Position numbers and translations under genes: made by a program
Part shown: positions 49,883-59,700 of the stretch, in pieces
How the letters are laid out: each line of letters starts with the position of its first letter
How positions within the stretch are numbered: the first letter of the stretch is position 1
The notes under the pieces: generated by a model
Told to the model about the DNA's origin: nothing
Seen by the model: the letters and a program-made list of their open reading frames with translations, nothing else
The model's database searches: none
Assembly: GCF_000498395.2 (NCBI RefSeq)
Contig: NZ_CP010979.1
Location: forward strand, 3,038,001-3,102,000
DNA length: 64,000 nt
Origin: Pseudomonas putida S13.1.2
GTDB lineage: Bacteria > Pseudomonadota > Gammaproteobacteria > Pseudomonadales > Pseudomonadaceae
Direction of reading: 5' to 3'

Positions 49883-50590
49883 TTATGTTGGCGTTTTGAT
49901 GAGGTTCTGGCGCCTGGCCAGCGGGCATACCACGCAGCGCTGCAACGGCAGGCGCTCACGCAGGCAGCAAACCCGCCGCGTCACCCCGACGGCATCGCGC
50001 CGCAGGGCTGCACGCAAGGCACCACAGGCATCCTGCCGTCGGGTATCGCGAAAGTGCGCGCGTGCTTCCCCCAGCGCGCGGTCCGGCAGGCAGGCCTGGG
50101 CCATGTCCAGCACCCAATCGATGCACAGCGCCACGTTGCCCCACAGCAGCCGCGGCGCCAGCCCGGTGTGCGCGGCGAAGCGGCTGATCGAGGGCTGCAG
50201 CAGTTGTTCGTGCAGCAGGTCCAGCAGGCGCGCGCCATTGCGTTCGCCGGGCACCGCGCCTGTGGGCTGCGGCAGGTGCAGCTCGGCCGGCGCGCCTTGG
50301 ACATCCACGGTCATGCGCAGCCGGGCGGGGTCCAGGCTCGGCGGTTCGGCCTCCAGCAGCCCCCCCAGTAACAGCGGCGGCAGCAGCAGCGCGCAACTTT
50401 CCTGGTGCCACTGCGAAGCCACCGCCCGCGGGTCGGCCTGAGGCCAGGTGCGGGCATAGCGCGCCAGGGCAGCGCCTAGCAGTTCGGGCTCCAGCCAGCG
50501 GTTCAGCGACGGCGCGTCGCTGTGCGGCAACTGCCGCCAGCGTGCGGCCAGGGGCTGCAGGTCCGCCGGCAGGCGCTCGGCCAGCGTCAC
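49883..50590 (-). CDS. siderophore-iron reductase, FhuF family
   Basis: 235 residues. The C-terminus carries the FhuF 2Fe-2S set C-C-x10-C-x2-C (VCCLRERLPLQRCVVCP). The rest shows the low-complexity helical pattern of the family (LLDLLHEQLLQPSISRFAAH, RLLWGNVALCIDWVLDMAQ). FhuF-type reductases release iron from hydroxamate siderophores in the cytoplasm. The start is a GTG overlapping the exporter stop (GTGA), so the two are coupled. The receptor gene follows 20 bases later. Confidence 0.88.
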   Translation of the reverse strand: MTLAERLPADLQPLAARWRQLPHSDAPSLNRWLEPELLGAALARYARTWPQADPRAVASQWHQESCALLLPPLLLGGLLEAEPPSLDPARLRMTVDVQGAPAELHLPQPTGAVPGERNGARLLDLLHEQLLQPSISRFAAHTGLAPRLLWGNVALCIDWVLDMAQACLPDRALGEARAHFRDTRRQDACGALRAALRRDAVGVTRRVCCLRERLPLQRCVVCPLARRQNLIKTPT

Positions 50591-52254
50591 GTCAGGTCGG
50601 CCTCGGTGGCGCCGGCGTGCTGGCGTACCAGGCGACCCTGCTCGATGCGCAGCAAGGTGTCGGCAGCGTCGAAGTAACGGTCATCGTGGGAAATCACCAC
50701 GATGGTCTTGCCCAGGCGCTGCAGGTCGGGCAGCAGCTCGGTGTAAAAGATGCGGCGGAAGGTCGGGTCCTGGTCAGCGGCCCACTCGTCGAACACCAGC
50801 ACCGGGCGGCCTTCGGTCCAGGCCTGCAGCAGCGCCAAGCGCTTGCGCTGGCCGGTGGACAGGTCGAGGGTGGAGAAGCGGCCATCATCGAGGCTGACCT
50901 TGTGGGCGATCTCCAGGCGCTCCAGGTAGGCCATGGCATCGGCCGGAACATCGCCGCCGGCCTGCACCAGGTCCTCGAACAGGAAGAAGTCCGACAGCAC
51001 GGTGGTGAACAGCTGGCGGTAATCGTCACGCTGCTGTTCACCCACCGGTGCGCCGTCCAGCAGCACGCTGCCGCTTTGCGGCACGTACAGGCCCAGCAGC
51101 AGCTTGATCAGGGTGGTCTTGCCGCCGCCGTTCTCGCCGACGATGAACACGATCTCGCCCTTGCGCAGCGACAGGTTGACCGGGCCGATGGCAAAGCCCG
51201 GGGCGCCCTCCTCGGTGGTGTACTGGTAGTGCACGTCGCGCAACTCGATGCTGTCGATGGCGGTGCGTGCCGGGGCGTCCTTGGCCTCGCGCAGGCATGG
51301 CTCGGGCGAGGTGAACAGCTCTGAAAGCTCCGCCACCCGGCGGAAGGCCACCTGGGCGCGGCCGATGTTCGGCAGCGTGCCCAGCAGGTGTTCCAGCGGG
51401 CCTTTCATATACAGCAACACCAGGATGAAACCGCTGAGGGTGGCGGTGCTGGTGCTCGGCCACATGGCCTGGAACCCCAGCGCCACGCCGATGACGATGA
51501 AGAAAAGGGTCGAACCCACGCCCTTGGCCACGACGAATTGATTGATCGAGTTGACCTGTTTCTGGCAAATCGCGTCAGCAGTCCCTTCGATGCTCTCGCC
51601 CAGCAGGCGCAGGCGGCGCGGGCGGTTGATGCGCAGCTCCTTGGCGCCCTCGGCGATGGAGCGGTACTGCTTTTGCAGGTCGTCTTCCAGATCCCGGGCC
51701 TCGAAGAAGCCCTTGATACCCCGGGAGCGGGCATAGAACTGCGCCACCGAGCCCAGCAGGATGGCAACGGTGGTGGTGATGAACATGGCCGGCGACAGCT
51801 GCACCAGGTACACCAGGCAGCCCAGGGTCACGCTGGCCGACACTGCCAGCGGTGCGAAGGCGAAGGCGAAATCGCTGATGGTATCGACGTCGTGGGTCAG
51901 CACCGGGATCAACCGGTGGCTGCGGTAACGCTCCAACTGGTCGATCGGCGCGCTGAGGATCTTCAGCCCCAGCGACTTGCGCAGCCGGGCGATCACATGC
52001 TGGCCGACGTAGTTGGTGCCGATGTCCGAGACCACCGAGCCCAGCAGTGCCAGCAGGCACAGGCCGGCAAAGCCCAGCAGCAGGCCACGGCTGGCGCCAC
52101 CTTCGGTGTGCAGGGCATGGTTGATGGTGGCCAGCAGGCCGGTGATGCTCAGGCCGCCGAGAATACCCAGCACGGTGGAGACCAGCAGCAGCGGCCAGAA
52201 CGGCCGCAGGATCTGGGTCAGTTCACGCAGGTTGGTGTTAGGGGGAGTGCTCAT
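50587..52254 (-). CDS. cyclic-peptide/siderophore export ABC transporter (PvdE/SyrD type)
   Basis: 555 residues with membrane and ATPase domains fused. Six membrane helices occupy about the first 310 residues. The nucleotide domain has Walker A VGENGGGKTTLIKLLLGL, signature LSTGQRKRLALLQAW and Walker B PVLVFDEWAADQDPTFRR; the last has the FDEWAADQDP wording peculiar to the PvdE/SyrD/OrbE exporters of non-ribosomal peptides. It would move the siderophore or its precursor across the inner membrane. It heads the exporter-fhuF-receptor operon, 201 bases downstream of fecR. Confidence 0.92.
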   Translation of the reverse strand: MSTPPNTNLRELTQILRPFWPLLLVSTVLGILGGLSITGLLATINHALHTEGGASRGLLLGFAGLCLLALLGSVVSDIGTNYVGQHVIARLRKSLGLKILSAPIDQLERYRSHRLIPVLTHDVDTISDFAFAFAPLAVSASVTLGCLVYLVQLSPAMFITTTVAILLGSVAQFYARSRGIKGFFEARDLEDDLQKQYRSIAEGAKELRINRPRRLRLLGESIEGTADAICQKQVNSINQFVVAKGVGSTLFFIVIGVALGFQAMWPSTSTATLSGFILVLLYMKGPLEHLLGTLPNIGRAQVAFRRVAELSELFTSPEPCLREAKDAPARTAIDSIELRDVHYQYTTEEGAPGFAIGPVNLSLRKGEIVFIVGENGGGKTTLIKLLLGLYVPQSGSVLLDGAPVGEQQRDDYRQLFTTVLSDFFLFEDLVQAGGDVPADAMAYLERLEIAHKVSLDDGRFSTLDLSTGQRKRLALLQAWTEGRPVLVFDEWAADQDPTFRRIFYTELLPDLQRLGKTIVVISHDDRYFDAADTLLRIEQGRLVRQHAGATEADLT

Positions 52255-52455
52255 CGTCGGAGTTCCAGGCGGGTCTTGCCTAAACGACGAATGAGGTTGG
52301 CTTTTGTTCAGCGAATTTTCTGAGTGATCTGCGGGTGCCGACGCGCTGGCTACCAGGAACCGGTAACGATGCGATCTTTGCGGGGGATACCGGCTTGTGC
52401 TGCCTGTACTGGCCTCATCGCCGGCAAGCCTGCCCCTGCAGGGGGTACACGCGCT

Positions 52456-53457
52456 TCAGCCTCCACGCGACGAGATCATGATCACGCCATCACCCTGGCG
52501 CAGCTGCACCGGCAATACCCGTGGCAGGGCCTTGACCAGCTGGCCCAGGTCACGGGTGTCGTAGATGCCGCCAAAGCGCAGCTCGCCGGCCGTGCTGCTG
52601 GCGTCCAACTGCAGCGGCACGTCGAGGTAGCGGTTGATCTGCGGCAGGGCGTCGCGCAGGCTGATGTCATCGAGCATCAGCTTGCCGTTGCGCCAGGCCA
52701 GGGCCCGCGCAGGGTCGGTGCGGCCCAGCTGCAACATGCGGCCATGGCGCACCACCGCCTGCATGCCGGCGGTCAGCTCGGCGCCCTGGTTACGCCCCTC
52801 GCCGCCATCATTGCGCGACACCAGCACGGTGCCCTCGGTCACGGTGACGGTGGTCTGCACCTCGGCGGTCCACACGTTGAAATGCGTGCCGGTCACCCGC
52901 ACCCGCGCATTGTCGGCGCTGATCACGAAGGGCTTGTCGAGGTCGCGGTGCACGGCAAAATACGCTTCGCCGTCGCGCAGCAGTACCTGGCGCTGGTCGC
53001 GAAAGCCCAGGTACAGCAGGCTGGTGCGCTGGTTCAGCTCCACTTCGCTGTGGTCGGGCAGTTGCACCGGGCGGCGGCTCTGCTCGGCCATGTAGTAACG
53101 CACGCTGCCGGGCAGTACACCCCACGACCAGCCTGCAGTCCAGGCGCCCCCTACCGCCAGCAGCACCGCCGCGGCTCGCGCCAGCATGGCGCCCGAGCGC
53201 CGCCGGCGCACAGGTAGGACCACCGGTGCGGCAGGGCGCGGCGGCAGCTGTGCGGCAGGGCGCGGCGGCAGCTGTGCGCTGACCTGCCACACCTTGCACA
53301 TCTTCAGGTACTCCTCGGCATGCACCGGGTCGGCATCGTACCAGCGCAGGAATTCGATGCGGTCGGCGTCGCTGCAATCATCATCGAAATGCAGGCGCAC
53401 GCACCAATCGGCGGCCATTTCGGTGGGAGTCTTAGGGGCTTTGGGAGGGGTTGGCAT
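52456..53457 (-). CDS. FecR family anti-sigma factor
   Basis: 333 residues. A cytoplasmic N-terminal domain (TEMAADWCVRLHFDDDCSDA, IEFLRWYDADPVHAEEYLKM) that binds the sigma factor is followed by one membrane helix (GAMLARAAAVLLAVGGAWTAG) and the periplasmic FecR domain (VQLPDHSEVELNQRTSLLYL, GEAYFAVHRDLDKPFVI). The self-cleavage Gly-Thr is kept (VRVTGTHFNVW). Residues 67-82 hold a tandem eight-residue repeat, AQLPPRPA twice. No FecI-type sigma gene is adjacent on either side, which is unusual. The protein should receive the signal from the receptor at 47484-49862. Confidence 0.92.
   Translation of the reverse strand: MPTPPKAPKTPTEMAADWCVRLHFDDDCSDADRIEFLRWYDADPVHAEEYLKMCKVWQVSAQLPPRPAAQLPPRPAAPVVLPVRRRRSGAMLARAAAVLLAVGGAWTAGWSWGVLPGSVRYYMAEQSRRPVQLPDHSEVELNQRTSLLYLGFRDQRQVLLRDGEAYFAVHRDLDKPFVISADNARVRVTGTHFNVWTAEVQTTVTVTEGTVLVSRNDGGEGRNQGAELTAGMQAVVRHGRMLQLGRTDPARALAWRNGKLMLDDISLRDALPQINRYLDVPLQLDASSTAGELRFGGIYDTRDLGQLVKALPRVLPVQLRQGDGVIMISSRGG
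53227..53274. repeat. 24-base tandem duplication inside fecR
   Basis: Two identical 24-base units stand head to tail and continue a few bases into a third. They encode the doubled AQLPPRPA in the proline-rich linker just before the membrane helix of the anti-sigma factor. The frame is kept. Confidence 0.9.
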
Positions 53458-53669
53458 GTGCGACTGGCGGTGTGGAAATTTCGCCAAGCTTACTCCATGT
53501 CAATGGTTTGTGGTGGCCTGCGGCCCCAACTCTGCGTTTTTAGGATTTAACCCTGTCGCCGACGCATGCATCGCTGAACATCCCCGCCGCTCATTCGTCA
53601 AGGCTATGAACGCCCCTGCACCGCCCCCTGTCGGCGACCCGGGGCCGCCCATCAAAGGAGGATCTGCGC

Positions 53670-54998
53670 ATGCCCAGCACCCAACCCTTCGACGTCATCG
53701 GCGTCGGCTTCGGCCCATCCAACCTGGCCCTGGCCATCGCCCTCGAGGAACAGGCCGAAAACGGCGCTCGCCGCGCACGCAGCCTGTTCCTCGACCGTCA
53801 GACCGACTACCACTGGCACGGCGACACCCTGGTCAGCCAGAGCGAACTGCAGATTTCCTTTCTCAAGGACCTAGTGACCCTGCGCAACGCCACCAGCCGC
53901 TACAGCTTCGTCAACTACCTGCAGCAGCACGGCCGCCTGATCGATTTCATCAACCTCGGCACCTTCTACCCCTGCCGCATGGAGTACAGCGACTATTTGC
54001 GCTGGGTGGCCACCCACTTCAGCGACCAGTGCCAGTACGGCGAGCGCGTCGATCGCATCGAGCCGGTCAACGGCGGCGGTGGCGACATCGAGCTGCTGGA
54101 CGTGATCTCGGTCGACAGCCACGGCCGCGAGCACCGTAGGCGCACCCGTTCGGTGGTAGTCGGCACCGGCGGCACCCCGCGCATCCCCGCGGTGTTCCAG
54201 GGCCTGCGCGATGACACCCGGGTATTCCACCACTCGCAGTACCTGAGCCGCATAAACCAGCAGCGCTGCGCCCGCGGCGAGCCGATGAGCATCGCCGTTG
54301 TCGGCGGCGGGCAGAGCGCCGCCGAAGCCTTCATCGACCTTAACGACAGCTTCCCCAACGTGCGCGTCGACCTGGTGCTGCGCAGCGAAGTGCTCAAGCC
54401 GGCGGACGACAGCCCGTTCGTCAACCAGATCTTCGCCCCGGAAAACACCCACCTGTTCTTCGACCAGCCCGAAACCGAGCGCGAACGGCTGATCAGCGAG
54501 TTCCACAACACCAACTACTCGGTGGTGGACCTGAACCTGATCGAGCAGATCTACGGCATCTTCTACCGCCAGAAAGTGTCGGGCAAACAGCGCCACGCCT
54601 TCCGCTGCCGTACCCAGGTACTCAACGCCAGCAGCCAGGAGCACGGCGTGCGCCTGCAGATGCGCGATATCGCCACCGGCCAGGAGGAGGCCCACCACTA
54701 CGATGCGGTGATACTCGCCACCGGCTATGAGCGCAAATCGCACAAGGCCCTGCTGGCGCCGCTGGGCGAATACCTGGGCGACTTCGACGTGGAGCGCAGC
54801 TACCGCGTGCGCGCTACCCCGGCGCTGAAGGCCGGCGTGTTCGTGCAGGGCTTCTCGGAGGCCAATCACGGCCTGAGCGATACCCTGCTATCGGTACTGC
54901 CGGCACGCGCCTGGGAGATCTCCGAGGCCCTGCTGGCCCACGCCGAGGCCGCCGAACAACGCGCTGAGCGCCAGGGCCTGAAGGAAACTGCGGCATGA
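53670..54998 (+). CDS. L-ornithine N5- / L-lysine N6-monooxygenase (PvdA/IucD family)
   Basis: 442 residues. FAD site VIGVGFGPSNLALAIALEE, NADPH site SIAVVGGGQSAAEAFIDL, substrate region KPADDSPFVNQIFAPENTHL and C-terminal ILATGYERKS. These match PvdA-type N-hydroxylases, which need NADPH, FAD and oxygen and make N-hydroxyornithine (or N6-hydroxylysine) for hydroxamate siderophores. PvdA-like wording favours ornithine. AAAGGAGGA precedes the ATG. The acetyltransferase gene overlaps its stop by four bases. Confidence 0.93.
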   Translation: MPSTQPFDVIGVGFGPSNLALAIALEEQAENGARRARSLFLDRQTDYHWHGDTLVSQSELQISFLKDLVTLRNATSRYSFVNYLQQHGRLIDFINLGTFYPCRMEYSDYLRWVATHFSDQCQYGERVDRIEPVNGGGGDIELLDVISVDSHGREHRRRTRSVVVGTGGTPRIPAVFQGLRDDTRVFHHSQYLSRINQQRCARGEPMSIAVVGGGQSAAEAFIDLNDSFPNVRVDLVLRSEVLKPADDSPFVNQIFAPENTHLFFDQPETERERLISEFHNTNYSVVDLNLIEQIYGIFYRQKVSGKQRHAFRCRTQVLNASSQEHGVRLQMRDIATGQEEAHHYDAVILATGYERKSHKALLAPLGEYLGDFDVERSYRVRATPALKAGVFVQGFSEANHGLSDTLLSVLPARAWEISEALLAHAEAAEQRAERQGLKETAA

Positions 54999-55612
54999 AC
55001 ATGAGCACCGGGCCGCTGAGCCCCGTCCTGCCCCGCAGCAACCCCTGCGGCGAGCTGTACCGGCGTTTCGATGAGCGCGTGGGGGCGTGGTTCTCGCTGC
55101 GGACCCTGGACATCGAGGCAGACCTTGAGCGCTTCAACCGCTGGCAGAACAACGCACGGGTAGCGCACTTCTGGCAGGAACAAGGCAGCCTCGAAGAGCA
55201 CCGCGAATACCTGCAGAAAGTCGCCGACACGCCGCATATCTTCAGCGTGATCGGCTGCTTCGACGACGAGCCGTTCGCCTACTACGAGGTGTACTGGGCC
55301 CAGGACGACCGCATCGCGCCGTTCTACCCGGCCGGCGAATTCGACCGTGGTATCCACATGCTGGTGGGCGAGGAACACCACCGCGGGCCCGCCAAGGTTG
55401 ACTGCTGGCTGCGCTCGCTGGTGAGCTGGCTGCTGCTGGACGAGCCGCGCACCACCCGCGTGGTGGCCGAGCCGCGGGCCGACAACGCGAAGATGATCGG
55501 CTACATGGAGTCGGTCGGGTTCCACAAGGAGAAGGAGTTCGACTTCCCCCACAAGCGCGCCGCGCTGATGCTGCTCGAGCGCAGGGCGTTCGGGCCGGTG
55601 CTGGCCGGCTGA
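54995..55612 (+). CDS. siderophore hydroxamate N-acyltransferase (IucB/AlcB-like GNAT)
   Basis: 205 residues. It has the IucB/RhbD/AlcB acyltransferase layout: FSLRTLDIEADLERFNRWQN, VAHFWQEQGSLEEHREYLQK, FAYYEVYWAQDDRIAPFY, GIHMLVGEEHHRGPAKVDCW and TRVVAEPRADNAKMIGYMES. Such enzymes acetylate the hydroxylated side-chain amine, giving an acetyl-hydroxyornithine-type hydroxamate. Coupled to the hydroxylase gene by an ATGA overlap. MNMSTG offers two possible starts two codons apart. Confidence 0.91.
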   Translation: MNMSTGPLSPVLPRSNPCGELYRRFDERVGAWFSLRTLDIEADLERFNRWQNNARVAHFWQEQGSLEEHREYLQKVADTPHIFSVIGCFDDEPFAYYEVYWAQDDRIAPFYPAGEFDRGIHMLVGEEHHRGPAKVDCWLRSLVSWLLLDEPRTTRVVAEPRADNAKMIGYMESVGFHKEKEFDFPHKRAALMLLERRAFGPVLAG

Positions 55613-55617
55613 GGTCA

Positions 55618-55676
55618 TCGCCGGGCAAGCCCGCTCCCTGTTCACACTCCAGCATGGGAGCGGGCTTGCCCCGCGA
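55618..55676. repeat. long inverted repeat / REP-type stem after the acetyltransferase
   Basis: TCGCCGGGCAAGCCCGCTCC (55618-55637) pairs with GGAGCGGGCTTGCCCCGCGA (55657-55676), one mismatch, around a spacer of about 19 bases. It lies between convergent genes and belongs to the GGAGCGGGCTTGCC repeat class of Pseudomonas; it could end transcription on both strands. Confidence 0.8.
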
Positions 55677-55770
55677 TAGTGATTCTGAAGGTCCATCGAC
55701 TCGACTGGGTACCCAAGGCACCGCGTGAGGGCCGACAGGCGCTGAAAACACTAGGCGTACACTCGCCACC

Positions 55771-56754
55771 TCACCTGCACAATGCCGCCCCCAGGCTCCC
55801 CGCCAGTTGCCCATACACCTCATCGATCCCCGGCATTATCGCCCCCATGCGCAACAGGTCATGGGTCGCGGCATAACGCTGGCAGTGCACCGACACCCCC
55901 GCTTGCTGCAACCGCTCGGCATAGGCCTGGCCCTCATCCAGCAGCGGGTCGTACTGCGCAAGGGCGACGAAGGCCGGTGCCACACCGCTCAGGTCATCAC
56001 ACAGCAATGGCGAGAAGCGCCAGTCCAGCCGGTCGTCCGCGGTGCGCTGGTACTGCTGGTAGAACCACTCCAGCGTTGCGCTCTCCAGCAGGTAACCCTC
56101 GTCGAACAAGTCGTTGGACACCGTGGTCCGCGACGCATCGGTGCTGGGGTAGCACAACAGTTGCAAGCGAATCTGCGGCGTGCCCGCCCGTGCTGCCTGA
56201 ATCGCCAGCACGGTGGCCAGTGTCGCCCCGGCGCTGTCACCGCCCACGGCCAGGCGGGCAGCGTCCAGACCATGGGCTGCGCCCTCGGCCTGTAGCCAGG
56301 CCAAAGCGTCCTCGGCATCGAACACCGCCGTCGGGAAACGCTGCTCCGGCGCCCGGCGGTAATCCACCGCCAACACCGCGCAAGGCGTGCGCGCGGCAAG
56401 CTCGGCACAAATGCCGTCGTGGGAGTCCAGGCTGCCGACCACATAGCCACCCCCATGAAAGTACAGCAACACCGGCAACGGGCCATCGCCGGCCTGCTGC
56501 GGCCGGTACAGGCGCAAGCCCAGCGCTGCGCCGTCGCGGCTGCGGGCACTCAGCGGCAGGCGCTGCACCTGCGGCAAGGCCCAGACCAGCCCGCGCGAGG
56601 CTTGCTCGAACTCCTCACGCGCGTCCTGCGCGCTCAGGGCATGCAGCGGCGGGCGGCCGGCGAGTCGGCCCTCCTCTACCAGGTCCAGGAACGCGCTCAA
56701 TTCAGGGTGCAGTGACATGCGGGGTAATCCTTGAAAGGCAGGCGAACGGCTCAT
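55771..56754 (-). CDS. alpha/beta hydrolase, hormone-sensitive-lipase type, coupled to the NRPS
   Basis: 327 residues. The HSL motif HGGGYVVGSLDSHDG supplies the oxyanion hole, GGDSAGATLATVLA the nucleophile serine, YDPLLDEGQAYAERL the acid and ATHDLLRMG the histidine. The ATG at 56754 overlaps the NRPS stop (ATGA); an internal ATG at 56718 is an alternative. Coupling suggests a role in the siderophore pathway, for example releasing or trimming the peptide or hydrolysing it after import. The NRPS here ends without a thioesterase, so a release role is attractive but unproven. Confidence 0.86.
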   Translation of the reverse strand: MSRSPAFQGLPRMSLHPELSAFLDLVEEGRLAGRPPLHALSAQDAREEFEQASRGLVWALPQVQRLPLSARSRDGAALGLRLYRPQQAGDGPLPVLLYFHGGGYVVGSLDSHDGICAELAARTPCAVLAVDYRRAPEQRFPTAVFDAEDALAWLQAEGAAHGLDAARLAVGGDSAGATLATVLAIQAARAGTPQIRLQLLCYPSTDASRTTVSNDLFDEGYLLESATLEWFYQQYQRTADDRLDWRFSPLLCDDLSGVAPAFVALAQYDPLLDEGQAYAERLQQAGVSVHCQRYAATHDLLRMGAIMPGIDEVYGQLAGSLGAALCR

Positions 56755-59700
56755 GCCGACCGCCCGCACAGGTTGATCAGGTCGTGCAGCTGGGCCTTGA
56801 AGGCCCCCATCAGGGCTTGCACGGTTTCCGGGCGGTAGCGCTTGCGGCTATAGATGCAGCGCATGGCCAGCTCACCGCCCTGCACTTGGCCGATGATCTC
56901 CAGCCAGTTGGCCAGCGGCGCCGTCGGGCTGTGGAAATCGCCCAGGCTTTCGCCGGCGGCGCCAAACAGCCCCTGGGCATCGCTGGCCTGGTCCAGTTGC
57001 CCCAGGTAGTTGAAGGTGATGCGCGGCTGCGCCAGGCCTGCCAGGGCTTCGCGCACCTCGCTCCGGCCCAGGTAACGCAGCACGCCGTAACCCAGACCCC
57101 GCCCCGGCACTTGCGCCAGCTGCTCGCGCACCGCCCGCAGCGACTCGCCCGGCGTGCCACCACCCGGCTTCAGGTGCAGCGGGAACAGGCTGGTGAACCA
57201 GCCCACGGTGCGGCTCAGGTCAAGTTCGTCGAACAGGTCTTCACGGCCATGGCCCTCCAGCTGTACCAGCATAGAGCCCGCCTGGCTCCAGCTGCACACT
57301 GCCCGTGACAGCGCCGTCAGCAACAGGTCGTTGATCTGCGCCTGCAGCGCTGCCGGGGCAACCTTGAGCAGGCGCTGGGTGGCTTCGCTGTCCAGGCGCA
57401 GGTGCGCCTCGGCCTTGGTGCCCACCAGGTTGCGCCCGCGCGGGTTGTCCACCGGTAGCTCGGGCGGTGCATCGCTGCCCAGTTGCTGCTGCCAGTAACC
57501 CAGCCCGGCCTCGCCCTCGGGGCTGCGGGCCAGTTGGTGCAGGCGCTGGGCCCAGTCGCGGTAGCGGCTGGTTTGCGCCGGCAACTGGGCCACCTGGCCA
57601 CGGTTCGCCGCCTGGTACGCCGCCAGCAGGTCTTCGACCAGCACCTGCCACGACACCCCGTCCACCGCCAGGTGGTGCACCACCAGCAGCAACCGCTCGC
57701 CGCCTTCGGCAAGCCGAGCATGCAGGACGCGCAGCAGCGGCCCCTGGGTCAGGTCGAGGCTGCGCTGGGCGCGCTGGATGGCCGCCTCCATGGCGAGGCT
57801 GTCGGCCAGTTGCTCCTGCCACAGCACCGGCACCTGGGCAGCCTCTTCGATACTTGCATAGCGCTGCGACCAGCCACCTACCCCTTCGACAAAACGCAGG
57901 CGCAGTGCTTCGTGGCGCACCAGCAACTGCTGCACGGCCTGTTGCAGGGCATCGCTTTGCAAGGGTTGCAACACATCCAGCAACAGCGCCTGGTTGAAGT
58001 GCCCGCGCTCAGCCATCGGCACCTCGAACAACCACTGCTGGATCGGCAGCAGGTTGAACAGCTCGCCATCGGCCAGTTGCACCTCGGCCTGCACCGCGAC
58101 CGGAGTCGGCGCATCAGCCAGCAACTGGGCAATGGTGGGCAGGCGCATCAGGTCGCGCAGGCGGATTTCCCGCTGCAGGCCCGGGTGGTTGCGTACCCGC
58201 GACACCACCTGCAGGCTGAGGATCGAATCGCCGCCCAGCTCGAAGAAGTTGTCCTCGACGCCAACCCGCTCGACACCCAGCACCGCCTGCCAGATACCGG
58301 CCAACACCTGCTCCTCTTGGTTGCTCGGGGCGACGAAACGGTTGTCCTGGCCAACCACCGGCGCCGGCAGCGCCAGGCGGTCGACCTTGCCGTTGGCGTT
58401 CAGCGGCAACGCCGGCAGCACCACAACGTGGGCCGGCACCATGTAATCGGGCAAGCGCGCACGCAGGCGCTGGCGCAGCGATTCGCCCAGCCCTTCGCTG
58501 GCAGCAGCGGCCACGTAGGCCACCAGTTGCTTGCCGCCCGGTACGTCGCGGGCCACCACCACGGCGCTGTGCACGTCCGGCTGGTCGCGCAGGCGCGCCT
58601 CGATTTCGCCCAGCTCGATCCGAAAGCCCCGCACCTTCACCTGGTGGTCCAACCGGCCCAGGTAGTCGAAGGTGCCGTTGGCGCGGCGCCGCACCAGGTC
58701 GCCGGTGCGATACAGCCTGCCGCCTGCGCCGAACGGGTCGGCGATGAACCGTTCGGCGGTCAGCCCCGGGCGGCCGTGGTAACCACGAGCCAGACCCTGG
58801 CCCCCGATGTACAGCTCGCCGGCCACGCCTTCGGGTACCGGGTTCAGCTCGGCGTCCAGCACATGCAGGGTGCGTGCACCAACCCGCTCGCCAATCGGTG
58901 CGTAGGCCGCGCCGCAGGTGGTGTCGCCCTCGGCCCGCCACAGCAGCGGGGTGATCACCGTCTCGGTCGGACCGTAGCCGTTGATGATTGCCCGTGGCCG
59001 CAAGGCCGCGCGGGCACGCTCGAAGACTGCGTCCGGCACCGCGTCGCCACCAAAGCAATACACCCGTACCGGCGGCGCCGTGCCGTCGACCTCGGCCTGG
59101 CTGGCCAGGGCCTGCAGGTAGGCCGGCGGGAACGCCGCCACGGTGACGCCGTGGCGGGCCATGGCGGCCAGGGTCTGCTCGGGGGTCCACAGCTCATCCT
59201 CACGCAGCAGCACGCTGCCGCCGAACAGCAGCGGCACCAGCCAGCGCTCATGGGCACCGTCGAAGGCGAACGACATGAAGTGCAGTTCGCGGTCCGACGG
59301 GCTCATGCCGTAGCGCTCGCCAATGGCCTCGCAGTGCATGGCCAGTGGGCCATGCGCCACCGCCACGGCCTTGGGCTGGCCGGTAGAGCCGGAGGTGTAG
59401 ATCAGGTAGGCCAGGCTGTCGGCGTGCAGGGCCACGGTCGGGGCTGTGGCCGGCAGGCTATCCAGCGCCAGGCGATCAAGGTCGGCGCGCGGTACTTCGG
59501 CCAGTGGGGGCAACTGCTGGGCAAGGCTCGAATGGGCCAACAACAGGTGCATGCCCGAGTCGCGCATGATGAACGCCAGGCGCTCAGCCGGGTGGCTGGT
59601 GTCCAGTGGCAGGTAGGCGGCGCCACACTTGAGCACCGCCAGCAGCGCCACCGGCCAGTCGGTGCTGCGTGGCAGCGCCACGCCAACCACCTTCTCCGGC

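Noticed and set aside
53540..53600. A TAACCC...CGAC sequence before the N-hydroxylase, like an iron-starvation sigma promoter
   Set aside because: Spacing and bases do not fit the TAAAT-N16-CGT type well enough; any GC-rich gap gives similar hits.
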